64,000 bases of DNA, taken from NCBI RefSeq assembly GCF_014712225.1, contig NZ_JACXBW010000001.1, positions 186,001 through 250,000 of the forward strand, in the 5' to 3' direction. Positions within the stretch are counted from its first letter, which is position 1. The number at the start of each line of letters is the position of its first letter. A model generated the notes under the pieces. That model did no database searches and had not been told where the DNA came from. It saw only the letters and a list, made by a program, of their open reading frames with translations. Position numbers and translations under genes: made by a program. Positions 32,948 through 41,242 of this stretch are shown here, piece by piece. This stretch comes from Pseudarthrobacter sulfonivorans. Lineage in GTDB: Bacteria; Actinomycetota; Actinomycetes; Actinomycetales; Micrococcaceae.

Positions 32948-34372
32948 TTAGATGGAGTAGCGCTCGTCCTCGTGGTCGCCCGGGTGGTCCTTGACCAGGC
33001 CGGCTGCCAGCGTGTTGCCGTCCTGTGGGTCGATCACCAGGAACGCGCCGGTGCGGCGGTGGTGCAGGTAGTTCTCCAGCGGCAGGGGCGCGGCGAGCCG
33101 GAGCTGTGCGTGGCCGATGTCGTTGAGTTCCAGGCTGGATGCGCCTTCAAGCTTGAAGCTGGCCAGGTCGAGCTTGCCGCTGACGCTGCGGACCAGCGCC
33201 TGGACGGTGCGGGTGCCGTGCTTGACCAGCACCTTGGCACCTTCCCGCAGCGGCTTGGGCGAGAGCCAGCACAGAGCGGCGTACAGGTCGGCTGAGGCTT
33301 CGCGGACAGTGCCGGCGGCGGCGATCGTGTCACCGCGGGCGACGTCGAACTCGTCCGCCAGCCGGATTGCCACGGACTGCGGGGCGAACGCTTCCTGCAG
33401 GGACTCCCCGGCGAAATCGATGCCAGCCACCGTCGTCGTGCGCGGATCCTGGCCCGGGGTCAGCACCGAAACCTTGTCCCCCACCTTCACGGAGCCCTCG
33501 GTGATCTGGCCGGCGTACGCACGGTAGTCGCGGAAGGCCTCCACGTCCAGGCCGGCGGCCACGGCGTCGGGGGCCAGCGCGCCCTGTGGCCGGATGACCA
33601 GCTGCACGGGGAACCGGAAGCTCTCCAGCTGCGTGTCGATCTCATCGGCGGCCGGCAAGGTTTCGAGGACCTCCAGCAGGGCCGGGCCGTCGTACCAGGG
33701 GGTCCGCTCGGAACGGTCCACCACGTTGTCGCCGTCGAGGGCGGACACCGGAATCACCAGCAGGTCGTCGATGTGGTCTGCGGTGCCCAGTTCGGCGGAG
33801 CCGATGCCCAGTTCCCGCGCAACCTTCTGCACGTCCGCCTGGATCTCACGGAAGACGGCCTCGCTGAAGTCCACCAGGTCGATCTTGTTCACGGCCACAA
33901 TCACGTGCGCCACGCGCAGCAGCTGCAGCACGGACAGGTGCCGGCGGGTCTGCTCGAGGACACCCTTGCGGGCGTCAATGAGTACGACGACGGCATCCGC
34001 CGTGGACGCGCCGGTCACCGTGTTTTTGGTGTACTGCACGTGCCCGGGGCAGTCGGCGAGGATGAAGCTGCGGCGGTCCGTGGCGAAGTACCGGTAGGCG
34101 ACGTCGATGGTGATGCCCTGCTCGCGCTCGGCGCGCAGGCCGTCGGTCAGTAGGGCGAGGTCGATCCCGCCCTTCTCGCCGCCGAAGCCGCGGTCGGACG
34201 AAGTGCGGGCAACGGCGTCGAGCGTGTCAGCGAGGATCGCCTTGGAGTCGTGCAGGAGGCGGCCCACCAAAGTGGACTTCCCGTCGTCGACCGATCCTGC
34301 GGTGGCGAAGCGGAAAAGGGTGGTGGGCAGGGCTGTTTCCAGATCCGCCGGGAGAACTGCTTCGGTGGTCAT
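32948..34372 (-). CDS. cysN: Sulfate adenylyltransferase subunit 1 (GTPase)
   Basis: A 474-residue EF-Tu-like GTPase that drives ATP sulfurylase. G1 is GSVDDGKST, G3 is LADCPGHVQYTKN, and G4 is VNKIDLVDF. With CysD it converts sulfate and ATP to adenylylsulfate (APS). Length matches CysN without a fused CysC kinase, in keeping with the APS-type reductase encoded upstream. The cysD stop directly abuts this gene, so translation is coupled. Confidence 0.96.
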   Translation of the reverse strand: MTTEAVLPADLETALPTTLFRFATAGSVDDGKSTLVGRLLHDSKAILADTLDAVARTSSDRGFGGEKGGIDLALLTDGLRAEREQGITIDVAYRYFATDRRSFILADCPGHVQYTKNTVTGASTADAVVVLIDARKGVLEQTRRHLSVLQLLRVAHVIVAVNKIDLVDFSEAVFREIQADVQKVARELGIGSAELGTADHIDDLLVIPVSALDGDNVVDRSERTPWYDGPALLEVLETLPAADEIDTQLESFRFPVQLVIRPQGALAPDAVAAGLDVEAFRDYRAYAGQITEGSVKVGDKVSVLTPGQDPRTTTVAGIDFAGESLQEAFAPQSVAIRLADEFDVARGDTIAAAGTVREASADLYAALCWLSPKPLREGAKVLVKHGTRTVQALVRSVSGKLDLASFKLEGASSLELNDIGHAQLRLAAPLPLENYLHHRRTGAFLVIDPQDGNTLAAGLVKDHPGDHEDERYSI

Positions 34373-35320
34373 TTAGAAATACCCATCCTTCTTGCGGTCT
34401 TCCATGGCGGCCTCGGAGATGCGGTCATCTGCGCGGGTGGCGCCACGTTCGGTGATGGTGGAGGCGGCAACTTCGATCACAACGTCGCTCACGGTGGCTG
34501 CGTCCGATTCCACCGCACCGGTGCAGGACATGTCGCCCACGGTGCGGTAGCGGACCGTCTTGGTGATGACTTCCTCGTGCGGCAGCGGCTGGGAGACCTC
34601 GCCGACTGCCCGCCACATGCCGTCGCGGGCAAAGACTTCGCGGTCGTGGGCGTAGTAGAGGCCGGGCAGCTCGATGTTCTCGCGTTCGATGTAGCGCCAG
34701 ATGTCCAGCTCGGTCCAGTTGCTGATGGGGAATGCGCGGACGTGCTGGCCCACGGTGTGGCGGCCGTTGTACAGGTTCCACAGCTCGGGGCGCTGGTTCC
34801 GCGGGTCCCACTGGCCGAACTCGTCGCGGAGGCTCAGGATGCGCTCCTTGGCGCGGGCCTTGTCCTCGTCGCGGCGGCCGCCGCCGAACACGGCGTCGAA
34901 CTTGTTCTGCTGGATGGCGTCCAGCAGCGGCACGGTCTGCAGCGGGTTGCGGGTGCCGTCCGCGCGTTCGGTCAGCTCACCGCGGTCGATGAACTCCTGG
35001 ACGCTACCGACGACGAGCTTCAGTCCCAGCCGGTCCACCGTCCGGTCGCGGAAGTCGATGACCTCGGGGAAGTTGTGCCCGGTGTCCACGTGCAGGACAG
35101 GGAACGGAACCTTGCCCGGCCAGAACGCCTTGGTGGCCAGGTGCAGCATCACCACGGAGTCCTTGCCGCCGGAGAACAGCAGCGCAGGCTTCTCGAACTC
35201 GGCCACGACTTCGCGGATGATGTGGATCGCTTCGGACTCGAGGGCGTCCAGGCTGGAGAGGCGCGTGGAGACGGCAGCTTCAGTCACCTGGGTGGTCTCC
35301 TCAGTTAGGAAAGTGCTCAT
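34373..35320 (-). CDS. cysD: Sulfate adenylyltransferase subunit 2
   Basis: A 315-residue N-type ATP pyrophosphatase with the PP-loop LLFSGGKDSVVMLHLA and the CysD blocks FGGGRRDEDKARAKER and FPISNWTELDIWRYI. It transfers AMP to sulfate in complex with CysN. I chose the ATG at 35320 because it overlaps the cysH stop as ATGA, a standard coupling arrangement. Confidence 0.96.
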   Translation of the reverse strand: MSTFLTEETTQVTEAAVSTRLSSLDALESEAIHIIREVVAEFEKPALLFSGGKDSVVMLHLATKAFWPGKVPFPVLHVDTGHNFPEVIDFRDRTVDRLGLKLVVGSVQEFIDRGELTERADGTRNPLQTVPLLDAIQQNKFDAVFGGGRRDEDKARAKERILSLRDEFGQWDPRNQRPELWNLYNGRHTVGQHVRAFPISNWTELDIWRYIERENIELPGLYYAHDREVFARDGMWRAVGEVSQPLPHEEVITKTVRYRTVGDMSCTGAVESDAATVSDVVIEVAASTITERGATRADDRISEAAMEDRKKDGYF

Positions 35321-36108
35321 ACGTGTAGTCCGCATTCTGTCTTGTCGGAACCTGCCCAGCGGCCGGCGCGGGGGTCATCGCCGGGCGCCACCTTGCGGGT
35401 GCAGGGCTGGCAGCCAATGGAGGGATAACCCTGGGAAAGCAGCGGGTTGACGGGCAGGAGGTTGTCGTCGGAGTACTGGACCAGCTGGTCGAACGTCCAT
35501 GCAGCGACGGGGTTGACCTTGACCAGGCCGTTGGCCTCATCCCAGGTCACCAGCGGCGTGTTGGTCCGGGTGGGGGCCTCGTCGCGGCGGACGCCGGTGA
35601 ACCAGAGTTCGTAGCCGGCCAGGGTGCGGCGCAGCGGGGCCACCTTGCGGAGGGCGCAGCACTGGGCCGCGTCCCGGGCGAAGAGGTCCTTGCCCAGGAG
35701 CCGGTCCTGCTGCTCCACTGTGTTTTCGGGCAGTACGTCCACCACGTTGACGCGCAGGTTCGCGGCCACTTCATTCCGCGTGGCGTAGGTCTCCGGGAAG
35801 TGGTAGCCGGTCTCGAGGAACAGGACGTCGACGCCGGGCATCTGGTCAGCGACCAGGGCCGGGAGGACGGCGTCGGCCATGGAACACGCGACGGCGACGG
35901 CGGGCAGATCGAAGTTGCGCTCCACCCAGGCGATCACGTCGCGGGCCGGGGCGTCCCAGCCGAGCTCGGCGGCGCCGGACTCGGCGAGGGCCTTGAGTTC
36001 ATCGTGCGAGCGGAGGGTGTTGGCGGGCGATGCCGCCGTGGCCTCAACCTGCGCGGTGGCCTCGGCCGGTGCAACCACTGGATCTACTCCCAGCGCGTGT
36101 TTGCTCAC
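35317..36108 (-). CDS. cysH: Assimilatory adenylylsulfate (APS) reductase
   Basis: A 263-residue PAPS/APS reductase. It has the paired cysteines QCCALRK and SIGCQPCTR (CC plus CxxC), which bind the 4Fe-4S cluster of APS-specific enzymes, plus the catalytic cysteine near the C-terminus in KTECGLH. It reduces APS to sulfite, so no APS kinase is needed. The GTG at 36108 has GGAGG seven bases upstream and overlaps the sir stop as GTGA. Confidence 0.95.
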   Translation of the reverse strand: MSKHALGVDPVVAPAEATAQVEATAASPANTLRSHDELKALAESGAAELGWDAPARDVIAWVERNFDLPAVAVACSMADAVLPALVADQMPGVDVLFLETGYHFPETYATRNEVAANLRVNVVDVLPENTVEQQDRLLGKDLFARDAAQCCALRKVAPLRRTLAGYELWFTGVRRDEAPTRTNTPLVTWDEANGLVKVNPVAAWTFDQLVQYSDDNLLPVNPLLSQGYPSIGCQPCTRKVAPGDDPRAGRWAGSDKTECGLHV

Positions 36109-37853
36109 TGGAGGGCCTCCTCGTCTGCTGCGTGGGCCCATTCGGCGAAGGTCTGGCCTTCGGCGCGCTGGGCCACGAAAGTGCGCACCACGCGCTCCAC
36201 ATAGTCCGGCAGGTCCTCGACGTACACCTTGAGGCCGCGGACGGTGCGCCCCAGCCCTGCCTCCTCGCGGTCCGACGAAGCCAGCCCGCCGCCCAGGTGG
36301 ACCTGGAATCCCGGGGAGGGATCGCCGTCGGGCGTTGGCAGCATCATGCCCTTCAGGCCGATGTCCGCGGTCTGGATGCGGGCGCAGGAGTTGGGGCAGC
36401 CGTTGATGTGGAGGGACAGTGCGTGCGGCAGTTCGCCGGAAGTGGCGAGGTCCGCCAGGCGGCGTTCCAGGTCGGCAACGGCGGTGGCGGCGGTGACCTT
36501 GGTTTCCACGATGGCCAGCTTGCAGTATTCGATGCCCGTGCAGGCGATGGTGCCGCGGCGGAACACCGACGGGCGGGCGGACAGGCCCAGGGCGTCAAGC
36601 TCAGCCACCAGCGGTTCAACCTGGTCCTTCGCGACGTCCAGGACCACCAGCTTCTGGTGCGGGGTGGTGCGCAGGCGGTAGGAGCCGGCCGCTTCGAGGG
36701 TGTCGGCGAGCTTTACCAACTGTGCGCCGGAGAGGCGGCCGGCCAGCGGGGTGGCACCGATGAAGAACTTGCCGTCCTTCTGTTCGTGCACGCCGATGTG
36801 GTCGCCGGGGGTGGTGGGCTTGGGCGCGGCCGGGCCGTCGGCCAGCTTGTAGCCGAGGTACTCGTCCTCGAGGATCTGGCGGAACTTCGCCGGGCCCCAG
36901 TCGGCCAGCAGGAACTTCAGCCGGGCCTTGGTGCGCATGCGGCGGTAGCCGTAGTCGCGGAAGATGCTGGTGACGCCGAGCCACACGTCGGCGGCTTCCT
37001 CCGGCCGGACGAAGGCCCCGAGGCGCTTGGCCAGCATCGGATTGGTGGAAAGCGCACCGCCCACCCAGAGGTCATAGCCGACGCCCAGCTCGGGGTGGAC
37101 CATGCCCACCAGGCCGAAGTCGTTGATCTCATGGACCACGTCCTGGCTGGGGTGGCCGGTGATGGCGGTCTTGTATTTGCGCGGCAGGTTGGACAGCAGC
37201 GGGTTGCCGATGAACCGCTCCCCCAGCTCAGCGATGAGCGGGGTGGGGTCGATGATTTCGTCCTTGGCGATGCCGGCCACGGGCGAGCCCAGGATGACGC
37301 GGGGAACGTCGCCGCAGGCCTCGGTGGTGGACAGGCCCACACCTTCGAGCCGGTTCCAGATCTCGGGGATGTCCTCCACCCGGATCCAGTGCAGCTGGAT
37401 GTTCTGGCGGTCGGTGAGGTCGGCGGAGTCCCGGGCAAAGTCCACGGAAATCTGGCCGATGACGCGCAGTTGCTCGGTGGTGAGCGCGCCGCCGTCGATC
37501 CTGACACGGAGCATGAAGTACTTGTCTTCGAGCTCGTGCGGCTCGAGCGTTGCGGTCTTGCCGCCGTCGATCCCGGGCTTGCGCTGGGTGTACAGCCCCC
37601 ACCAGCGGAAGCGGCCGTGGAGGTCCTGGCTGGGGATGGCGTCGAAGCCGTCCTTGGCGTAGATCGTCTCGATACGCTCGCGGACGTTGAGGCCGTCGTC
37701 TTCCTGCTTCCAGGTTTCGTTGGCGTTCAGCGGGGTTTTCCCGTCCACTTTCCACTGCCCGTGCGGCTTTGCAGCGGGGCGGCTGGACGTGCGTGCGGGG
37801 CGCTTGGCGGCTGCGGGGTCCGCGGACGCTCCGGCTAGAGCTGTATCAGTCAT
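36105..37853 (-). CDS. sir: Ferredoxin-dependent sulfite reductase
   Basis: A 582-residue siroheme/4Fe-4S reductase with two similar halves. The cluster ligands are visible as CTGIEYC and CPNSC in the second half, and the siroheme-contact segment TDRQNIQLHW in the first. It reduces sulfite to sulfide with six electrons. The family also contains nitrite reductases (NirA), but the operon with cysH, cysD and cysN points to sulfite. The ATG at 37853 follows a -10 box by six bases. It heads a sir-cysH-cysD-cysN operon with overlapping genes. Confidence 0.95.
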   Translation of the reverse strand: MTDTALAGASADPAAAKRPARTSSRPAAKPHGQWKVDGKTPLNANETWKQEDDGLNVRERIETIYAKDGFDAIPSQDLHGRFRWWGLYTQRKPGIDGGKTATLEPHELEDKYFMLRVRIDGGALTTEQLRVIGQISVDFARDSADLTDRQNIQLHWIRVEDIPEIWNRLEGVGLSTTEACGDVPRVILGSPVAGIAKDEIIDPTPLIAELGERFIGNPLLSNLPRKYKTAITGHPSQDVVHEINDFGLVGMVHPELGVGYDLWVGGALSTNPMLAKRLGAFVRPEEAADVWLGVTSIFRDYGYRRMRTKARLKFLLADWGPAKFRQILEDEYLGYKLADGPAAPKPTTPGDHIGVHEQKDGKFFIGATPLAGRLSGAQLVKLADTLEAAGSYRLRTTPHQKLVVLDVAKDQVEPLVAELDALGLSARPSVFRRGTIACTGIEYCKLAIVETKVTAATAVADLERRLADLATSGELPHALSLHINGCPNSCARIQTADIGLKGMMLPTPDGDPSPGFQVHLGGGLASSDREEAGLGRTVRGLKVYVEDLPDYVERVVRTFVAQRAEGQTFAEWAHAADEEALQ

Positions 37854-37859
37854 GCATCG

Positions 37860-37931
37860 ACTGTAGGTTGCCCACAATTGCGTCACAAAGGGTCGGGAAA
37901 CCCTGAGTCACCTAGGGAAACATTTCGTCAC
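37860..37931 (-). promoter_or_regulatory. sir-cysHDN promoter, leaderless, with two GTGA-N6-GTTTC sites
   Basis: On the minus strand two copies of GTGA-N6-GTTTC lie at 37931-37917 and 37911-37897, 20 bases apart or about two helical turns. Then come 8 bases, TTGTGA -35 (37888-37883), 17 bases, TACAGT -10 (37865-37860), 6 bases and ATG. The ssuA and cysG promoters each have one copy. Confidence 0.7.
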
Positions 37932-38007
37932 GAACCGCCGGTGAGCCTTGAAGAAGCCCGCTTCCTGTGATTCGCCGGGCCTTTGTATTCAGGGCGCCGG
38001 GGCGCCG

Positions 38008-38742
38008 CTACTGACCGCGCGCGACGGCGGCGTCGAACCGTTCCAGCGCAATCTCGGCGAGCACGGCGGAGGGCAGCAAGGGTTCCGTCACGAGGTCGGC
38101 GCCCGCCTTGGCCAGCTGGTCGTGGAAGAAGCCCGGCGCGAGGAGGTAGGACGCAATCACCACGCGGCCGCGGAGGTCAACAGCCCCCGCGGACTCCCCC
38201 GCCCCGGCACCCCCTGCCGCTTCCTCGCGAAGCATGGCGACGGCGTCGGACACTGACGGCTTGGCTGAGGCACCGTAGGCGGGCTCAATCCGGTTACGCC
38301 GCAGCTCCCGGAGCTGACCGCCAAGCTCCTCCACGCTGATGGCGGCGTTCGGATTGGAGGACCCCGCAGCGGCGAGGACAATCGAGTCGCGGTCCGTGAC
38401 GCCGGCCTCGCGGAGGCGCTGGTCCAGCAGGGCCGCGAGCCTTGGATCGGGGCCCAGCGGCCCGGCGGCAAGGGTCCCCGGGCGGCTCTTCACCGCCCGC
38501 GCGATGTCCACCTTGACGTGGTAGCCCACACTCAGCAGCAAGGGTACGACCACGGCCCCGGCACCTTCGGGCAGGCCCGCCACCACGTCCACGAGATCCG
38601 GCTGCTGGACGTCCACGTAGGCTTCCCGCACGTCCAGGCCCGGGCGGAGTGCGGCAATTGCGGCGCGCAGGGCGTTGACCTCGGCCGCGCCCTGCGGGCT
38701 CGATGTCCCGTGGGCACAGGCGACCATGATGGGTGTGTTCAT
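38008..38742 (-). CDS. CbiX-type sirohydrochlorin chelatase
   Basis: A 244-residue protein with two CbiX-like halves. The first starts IMVACAHGTSSPQG, with the conserved metal-handling His, and contains VVVPLLLSVGYHVKVDIARA; the second ends with ASYLLAPGFFHDQL. These enzymes insert iron (siroheme) or cobalt into sirohydrochlorin. Placed 155 bases upstream of sir on the same strand, it most likely makes siroheme for that enzyme. TACGCT lies seven bases before the ATG at 38742, so the start may be leaderless. Confidence 0.88.
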   Translation of the reverse strand: MNTPIMVACAHGTSSPQGAAEVNALRAAIAALRPGLDVREAYVDVQQPDLVDVVAGLPEGAGAVVVPLLLSVGYHVKVDIARAVKSRPGTLAAGPLGPDPRLAALLDQRLREAGVTDRDSIVLAAAGSSNPNAAISVEELGGQLRELRRNRIEPAYGASAKPSVSDAVAMLREEAAGGAGAGESAGAVDLRGRVVIASYLLAPGFFHDQLAKAGADLVTEPLLPSAVLAEIALERFDAAVARGQ

Positions 38743-38749
38743 AGCCGCT

Positions 38750-38755
38750 AGCGTA
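38750..38755 (-). promoter_or_regulatory. -10 box of the cbiX-type gene
   Basis: TACGCT on the minus strand ends seven bases before the ATG at 38742 and supports that start over an upstream in-frame ATG at 38781. Confidence 0.4.
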
Positions 38756-38802
38756 ACGTTGGAGCCGCACTGTCCGCCCACTTTGAATCAACCGGGACGC
38801 CC

Positions 38803-39498
38803 ATGACATTCGCCTTTGACACCGCTCCCGTGTGGCTGGACCTTGTGGGCGTGTTCTTCTTTGCAGTGTCCGGCTCGCTCCTGGCGGCGCGGAAGAACAT
38901 CGACATCGTGGGGTCACTGCTCCTGGCTTCGCTTGTCGGCCTGGGCGGCGGCATAATCCGGGACCTCATCCTGGCCGGCGGCCCGCCCGCCGCGTTCAGT
39001 AACCCGGCCTACCTTTTCCCTCCCGTGGTGGCCACGGTCCTCGTGTACTCCCTCTACACCAGCGTCGAGCGGTTCACTTCGCTGCTGACACTGTTCGACG
39101 CCGGCGGGCTCGCACTGTTCTGCATGACAGGCACCGTCAAGGCCCTCGCCGCCGGCATGAATCCGGTGGCCGCGGCGCTGCTGGGCGTGATGACTGCGGT
39201 GGGCGGCGGCCTGTTGCGCGACGTCACGGCCAACGAAGTTCCCGAGCTCTTCAACCCCAGGGACATTTACGCCTTGCCGGCGTTTCTGGGGGCGGCCCTG
39301 ACCGCCGCGCTGTGGGTTGCGGGCGCCTTCAACGTCCTCACTGCCGCAGCCGTTGCCGCCGTGGTGTTCACGTTCCGGGTCCTGGCGTGGCGGCGTTCCT
39401 GGCAGGCCCCGCTGGCGGTTCACGGCTGGCATCGGCGGGAGGAAGGCGGGGCTGGTTCCGGGGACGGTGGCGGCGGCAATGAGGGTCCCGGCGATTAG
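38803..39498 (+). CDS. Trimeric intracellular cation channel (TRIC/UPF0126) family protein
   Basis: A 231-residue membrane protein with seven helices in two similar halves. Each half carries the family signature GGGIIRDL (LVGLGGGIIRDLILAG) or GGGLLRDVTANEVP. Bacterial TRIC homologues conduct monovalent cations. The C-terminal tail is Gly-rich and poorly conserved. The stop at 39496-39498 is shared with the promoter of the next gene. Confidence 0.86.
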   Translation: MTFAFDTAPVWLDLVGVFFFAVSGSLLAARKNIDIVGSLLLASLVGLGGGIIRDLILAGGPPAAFSNPAYLFPPVVATVLVYSLYTSVERFTSLLTLFDAGGLALFCMTGTVKALAAGMNPVAAALLGVMTAVGGGLLRDVTANEVPELFNPRDIYALPAFLGAALTAALWVAGAFNVLTAAAVAAVVFTFRVLAWRRSWQAPLAVHGWHRREEGGAGSGDGGGGNEGPGD

Positions 39499-39499
39499 C

Positions 39500-39513
39500 T
39501 AGGATTGGGACCA
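39500..39513 (+). promoter_or_regulatory. -10 box of the SUKH gene, leaderless start
   Basis: TAGGAT (39500-39505) lies seven bases before the ATG at 39513 and two bases after the upstream stop. No ribosome-binding site is needed in this layout. Confidence 0.45.
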
Positions 39514-39938
39514 TGACTGACATGTTCCTCGAGAAGTTCCGCGCGCTTGTTCCGAAGTATCTCGAGGATGAATGGCAGGAAGAGGATGGCCTGTCCGCGG
39601 AGGAACTGGACGCGGCCCTCGCCGAACACCAGTTCCAGGTTCCGCTGGTCCTTCGCGAGTTCTACCAGGCCGTTGGCGGCTGCGAGGACCTCATGGAGGC
39701 GTACCACTACTTCTGGGACCCCGAAGAGCTGGAAGTTGATGACGAAGGCTTCCTGATGTTCCTCGAGGACGAGGAGGAACAGTTCACCTGGGGCTTCCGC
39801 GTGGGAGATCTCGGCGTCCCTGACCCCATCGTGTACCGCCGCAACAACGCCCGCGCGCAGTGGAAGAGCGAGGAAGGCACCTTCTCCGAGTTCGTCTTCG
39901 ACATGTTCGAGTGGGCCTTCAACGACGAAGAGGACTAA
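39513..39938 (+). CDS. SMI1/KNR4-like (SUKH) protein
   Basis: A 141-residue acidic protein that resembles the SUKH/SMI1-KNR4 fold: an N-terminal helical start (FLEKFRALVPKYLEDEW), the segment LREFYQAVGGCEDLMEAYHYFWDPEEL, and a C-terminal FSEFVFDMFEWAF. Many SUKH proteins are immunity proteins against contact-dependent or secreted toxins, but no toxin gene lies next to it. The assignment comes from pattern recognition and is moderate. Confidence 0.62.
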   Translation: MTDMFLEKFRALVPKYLEDEWQEEDGLSAEELDAALAEHQFQVPLVLREFYQAVGGCEDLMEAYHYFWDPEELEVDDEGFLMFLEDEEEQFTWGFRVGDLGVPDPIVYRRNNARAQWKSEEGTFSEFVFDMFEWAFNDEED

Positions 39939-39951
39939 AGCTCCTGGGTGC

Positions 39952-39976
39952 CTGCCCGGCCCACGTGGCCGGGCAG
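39952..39976. terminator. Hairpin terminator after the SUKH gene
   Basis: A perfect 10-bp stem CTGCCCGGCC/GGCCGGGCAG with a CACGT loop begins 13 bases after the stop. No T-tract follows. Confidence 0.55.
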
Positions 39977-40001
39977 CCGTCGTGGGGCACATTGACCGGA
40001 T

Positions 40002-40083
40002 TGCGTAACTTATAGCCGCCGACGTGGCTAACATCCTTGATTTTCCGGGCAATATTTGGAGACGCGCCCGGATAACTTACGCA
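40002..40083. repeat. 82-base palindromic element A, downstream flank of the DUF559 gene
   Basis: The ends TGCGTAACTTAT and ATAACTTACGCA form an inverted repeat with one central mismatch pair. Inside, CCGGGC and GCCCGG pair. It has the same length as element B (41026-41107) and aligns with it at TGCGT-ACTT, CGACG, ATCC and TTCCGGGC. It lies 25 bases beyond the stop of the DUF559 gene. Confidence 0.65.
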
Positions 40084-40108
40084 TTTGCGTCGGGGGCGGA
40101 GGCCGACT

Positions 40109-40939
40109 TCAGTGAAACTTGCCTTCACGCCGGAGTTTGAGGACCCTGAGAACCTCCGCCACCATAACGTCCGGCGTGTGAACCACATCGTCGTAGTAGT
40201 ACCGCAGCACAAGGTAGCCACCCAGGACGCTGCTGTTGTTTCGGCGCTGGTCTTTCTTGACCGACTTGGGCGCGAAGTGGGTTGAACCGTCGGTTTCCAC
40301 CACCAGGCATTCCTCGATGAGGAAATCGACCTCGCCGACGCCTGGGATGAAGACGTGCCGCCGCACGCGCAGGCCAGCCCGCCGGAAATGCGTGTTTGCC
40401 AGGACTTCCAGGAGCGAGTCTGCTCGCGGAATGACCAGGTCCAGCACCGACCTGGCAGTTCCGTTGCGCCTCCCTTGAGCCTTGGCATAGAGGAAGTCCA
40501 ACTCTATGTCGCGTCTACCGACCGCCGACTGCACCATGACCAAGGATTCCAACTCGGGCAGGCAACGAAGGCTGTGAAGCAAGACGTCCGCGAGGCCGGC
40601 GACTGGCAGCCAGCCATGCCTGGGGTGTTGAGGCCGGCCATGCTCGACCACTTTGGCAGCTGGCCCCGGATGACTCCTGCACAGGTGCAGCCCCCGGGCT
40701 TCATCGAGTGTCCACAACTCATAGAACGGAGCGGCTGAGACGCATGTCAGGAGTCCCCCGTGCGCCATCGCCTCGCCGAGCTGGTTCAAGCTGGGAAGGC
40801 TGTAGACCCCGCGGCTGAGCTTCAATGCCAGGCCCATGGAGACGGCGTTGGCAATCGCGGGCCGTCCGAACCCGGCTTGCCTCAACTGCGCGGCACGAGC
40901 CACCCCACCGTGCCTCCGAAGGAAGTCGATAATGTCCAC
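40109..40939 (-). CDS. AbiEi-like winged-helix protein with DUF559 (Vsr-like) nuclease domain
   Basis: A 276-residue protein. The N-terminal winged helix (about 1-50: LRRHGGVARAAQLRQAGFG, then KLSRGVYSLP) resembles the AbiEi type IV antitoxin helix-turn-helix. The C-terminal half (about 195-276) is a DUF559 restriction-like fold with GVGEVDFLIEECLVVETDG and a following QRRNNSSVLGGYLVLRYYYDDV, where D and E are likely metal ligands. No AbiEii toxin is adjacent. The GTG at 40939 has AGG eight bases upstream. It is flanked on both sides by an 82-base palindromic element, which suggests movement as a cassette or autoregulation through those elements. Confidence 0.82.
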   Translation of the reverse strand: MDIIDFLRRHGGVARAAQLRQAGFGRPAIANAVSMGLALKLSRGVYSLPSLNQLGEAMAHGGLLTCVSAAPFYELWTLDEARGLHLCRSHPGPAAKVVEHGRPQHPRHGWLPVAGLADVLLHSLRCLPELESLVMVQSAVGRRDIELDFLYAKAQGRRNGTARSVLDLVIPRADSLLEVLANTHFRRAGLRVRRHVFIPGVGEVDFLIEECLVVETDGSTHFAPKSVKKDQRRNNSSVLGGYLVLRYYYDDVVHTPDVMVAEVLRVLKLRREGKFH

Positions 40940-41025
40940 CAAATCAGCCTGGCGCGCGGAGGCCGCGGCGAGGAGACCTCACCTCGGCTATGTGGACAAC
41001 CTAACTGGCATGGCGGCACCCAAAG

Positions 41026-41107
41026 TGCGTGACTTTTGGCGGTCCGACGAGTCAAGATCCCAGTGCTTCCGGGCTTCCAGATCCCTCAAAGGGCCGAAAG
41101 TTACGCA
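41026..41107. repeat. 82-base palindromic element B, upstream flank of the DUF559 gene
   Basis: The ends TGCGTGACTTTTGGC and GCCGAAAGTTACGCA pair over 15 bases; both mismatches are G-T type and would pair in RNA. It lies 86 bases upstream of the DUF559 start and matches element A in length and several internal blocks. Confidence 0.65.
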
Positions 41108-41242
41108 TCTTGGCCTCACAGAGCGGGTTGAGCGGGCCGCCGAGCCAAAGAGGGGAAGCTCAGCGCCGGGGAACGCGCATCCCGCCCCGCAATGTGCCCC
41201 GCGAGGGACTCACGAGCCTGTGACACGCACCTAACAGCTGGC

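Noticed and set aside
36030..37838. 602-codon plus-strand open frame
   Set aside because: It is antisense to sir and cysH, which carry unambiguous cofactor motifs. The translated product has no family pattern.
37854..38007. SAM or other riboswitch before sir
   Set aside because: The promoter's -10 box is six bases from the ATG, leaving no room for a leader RNA.
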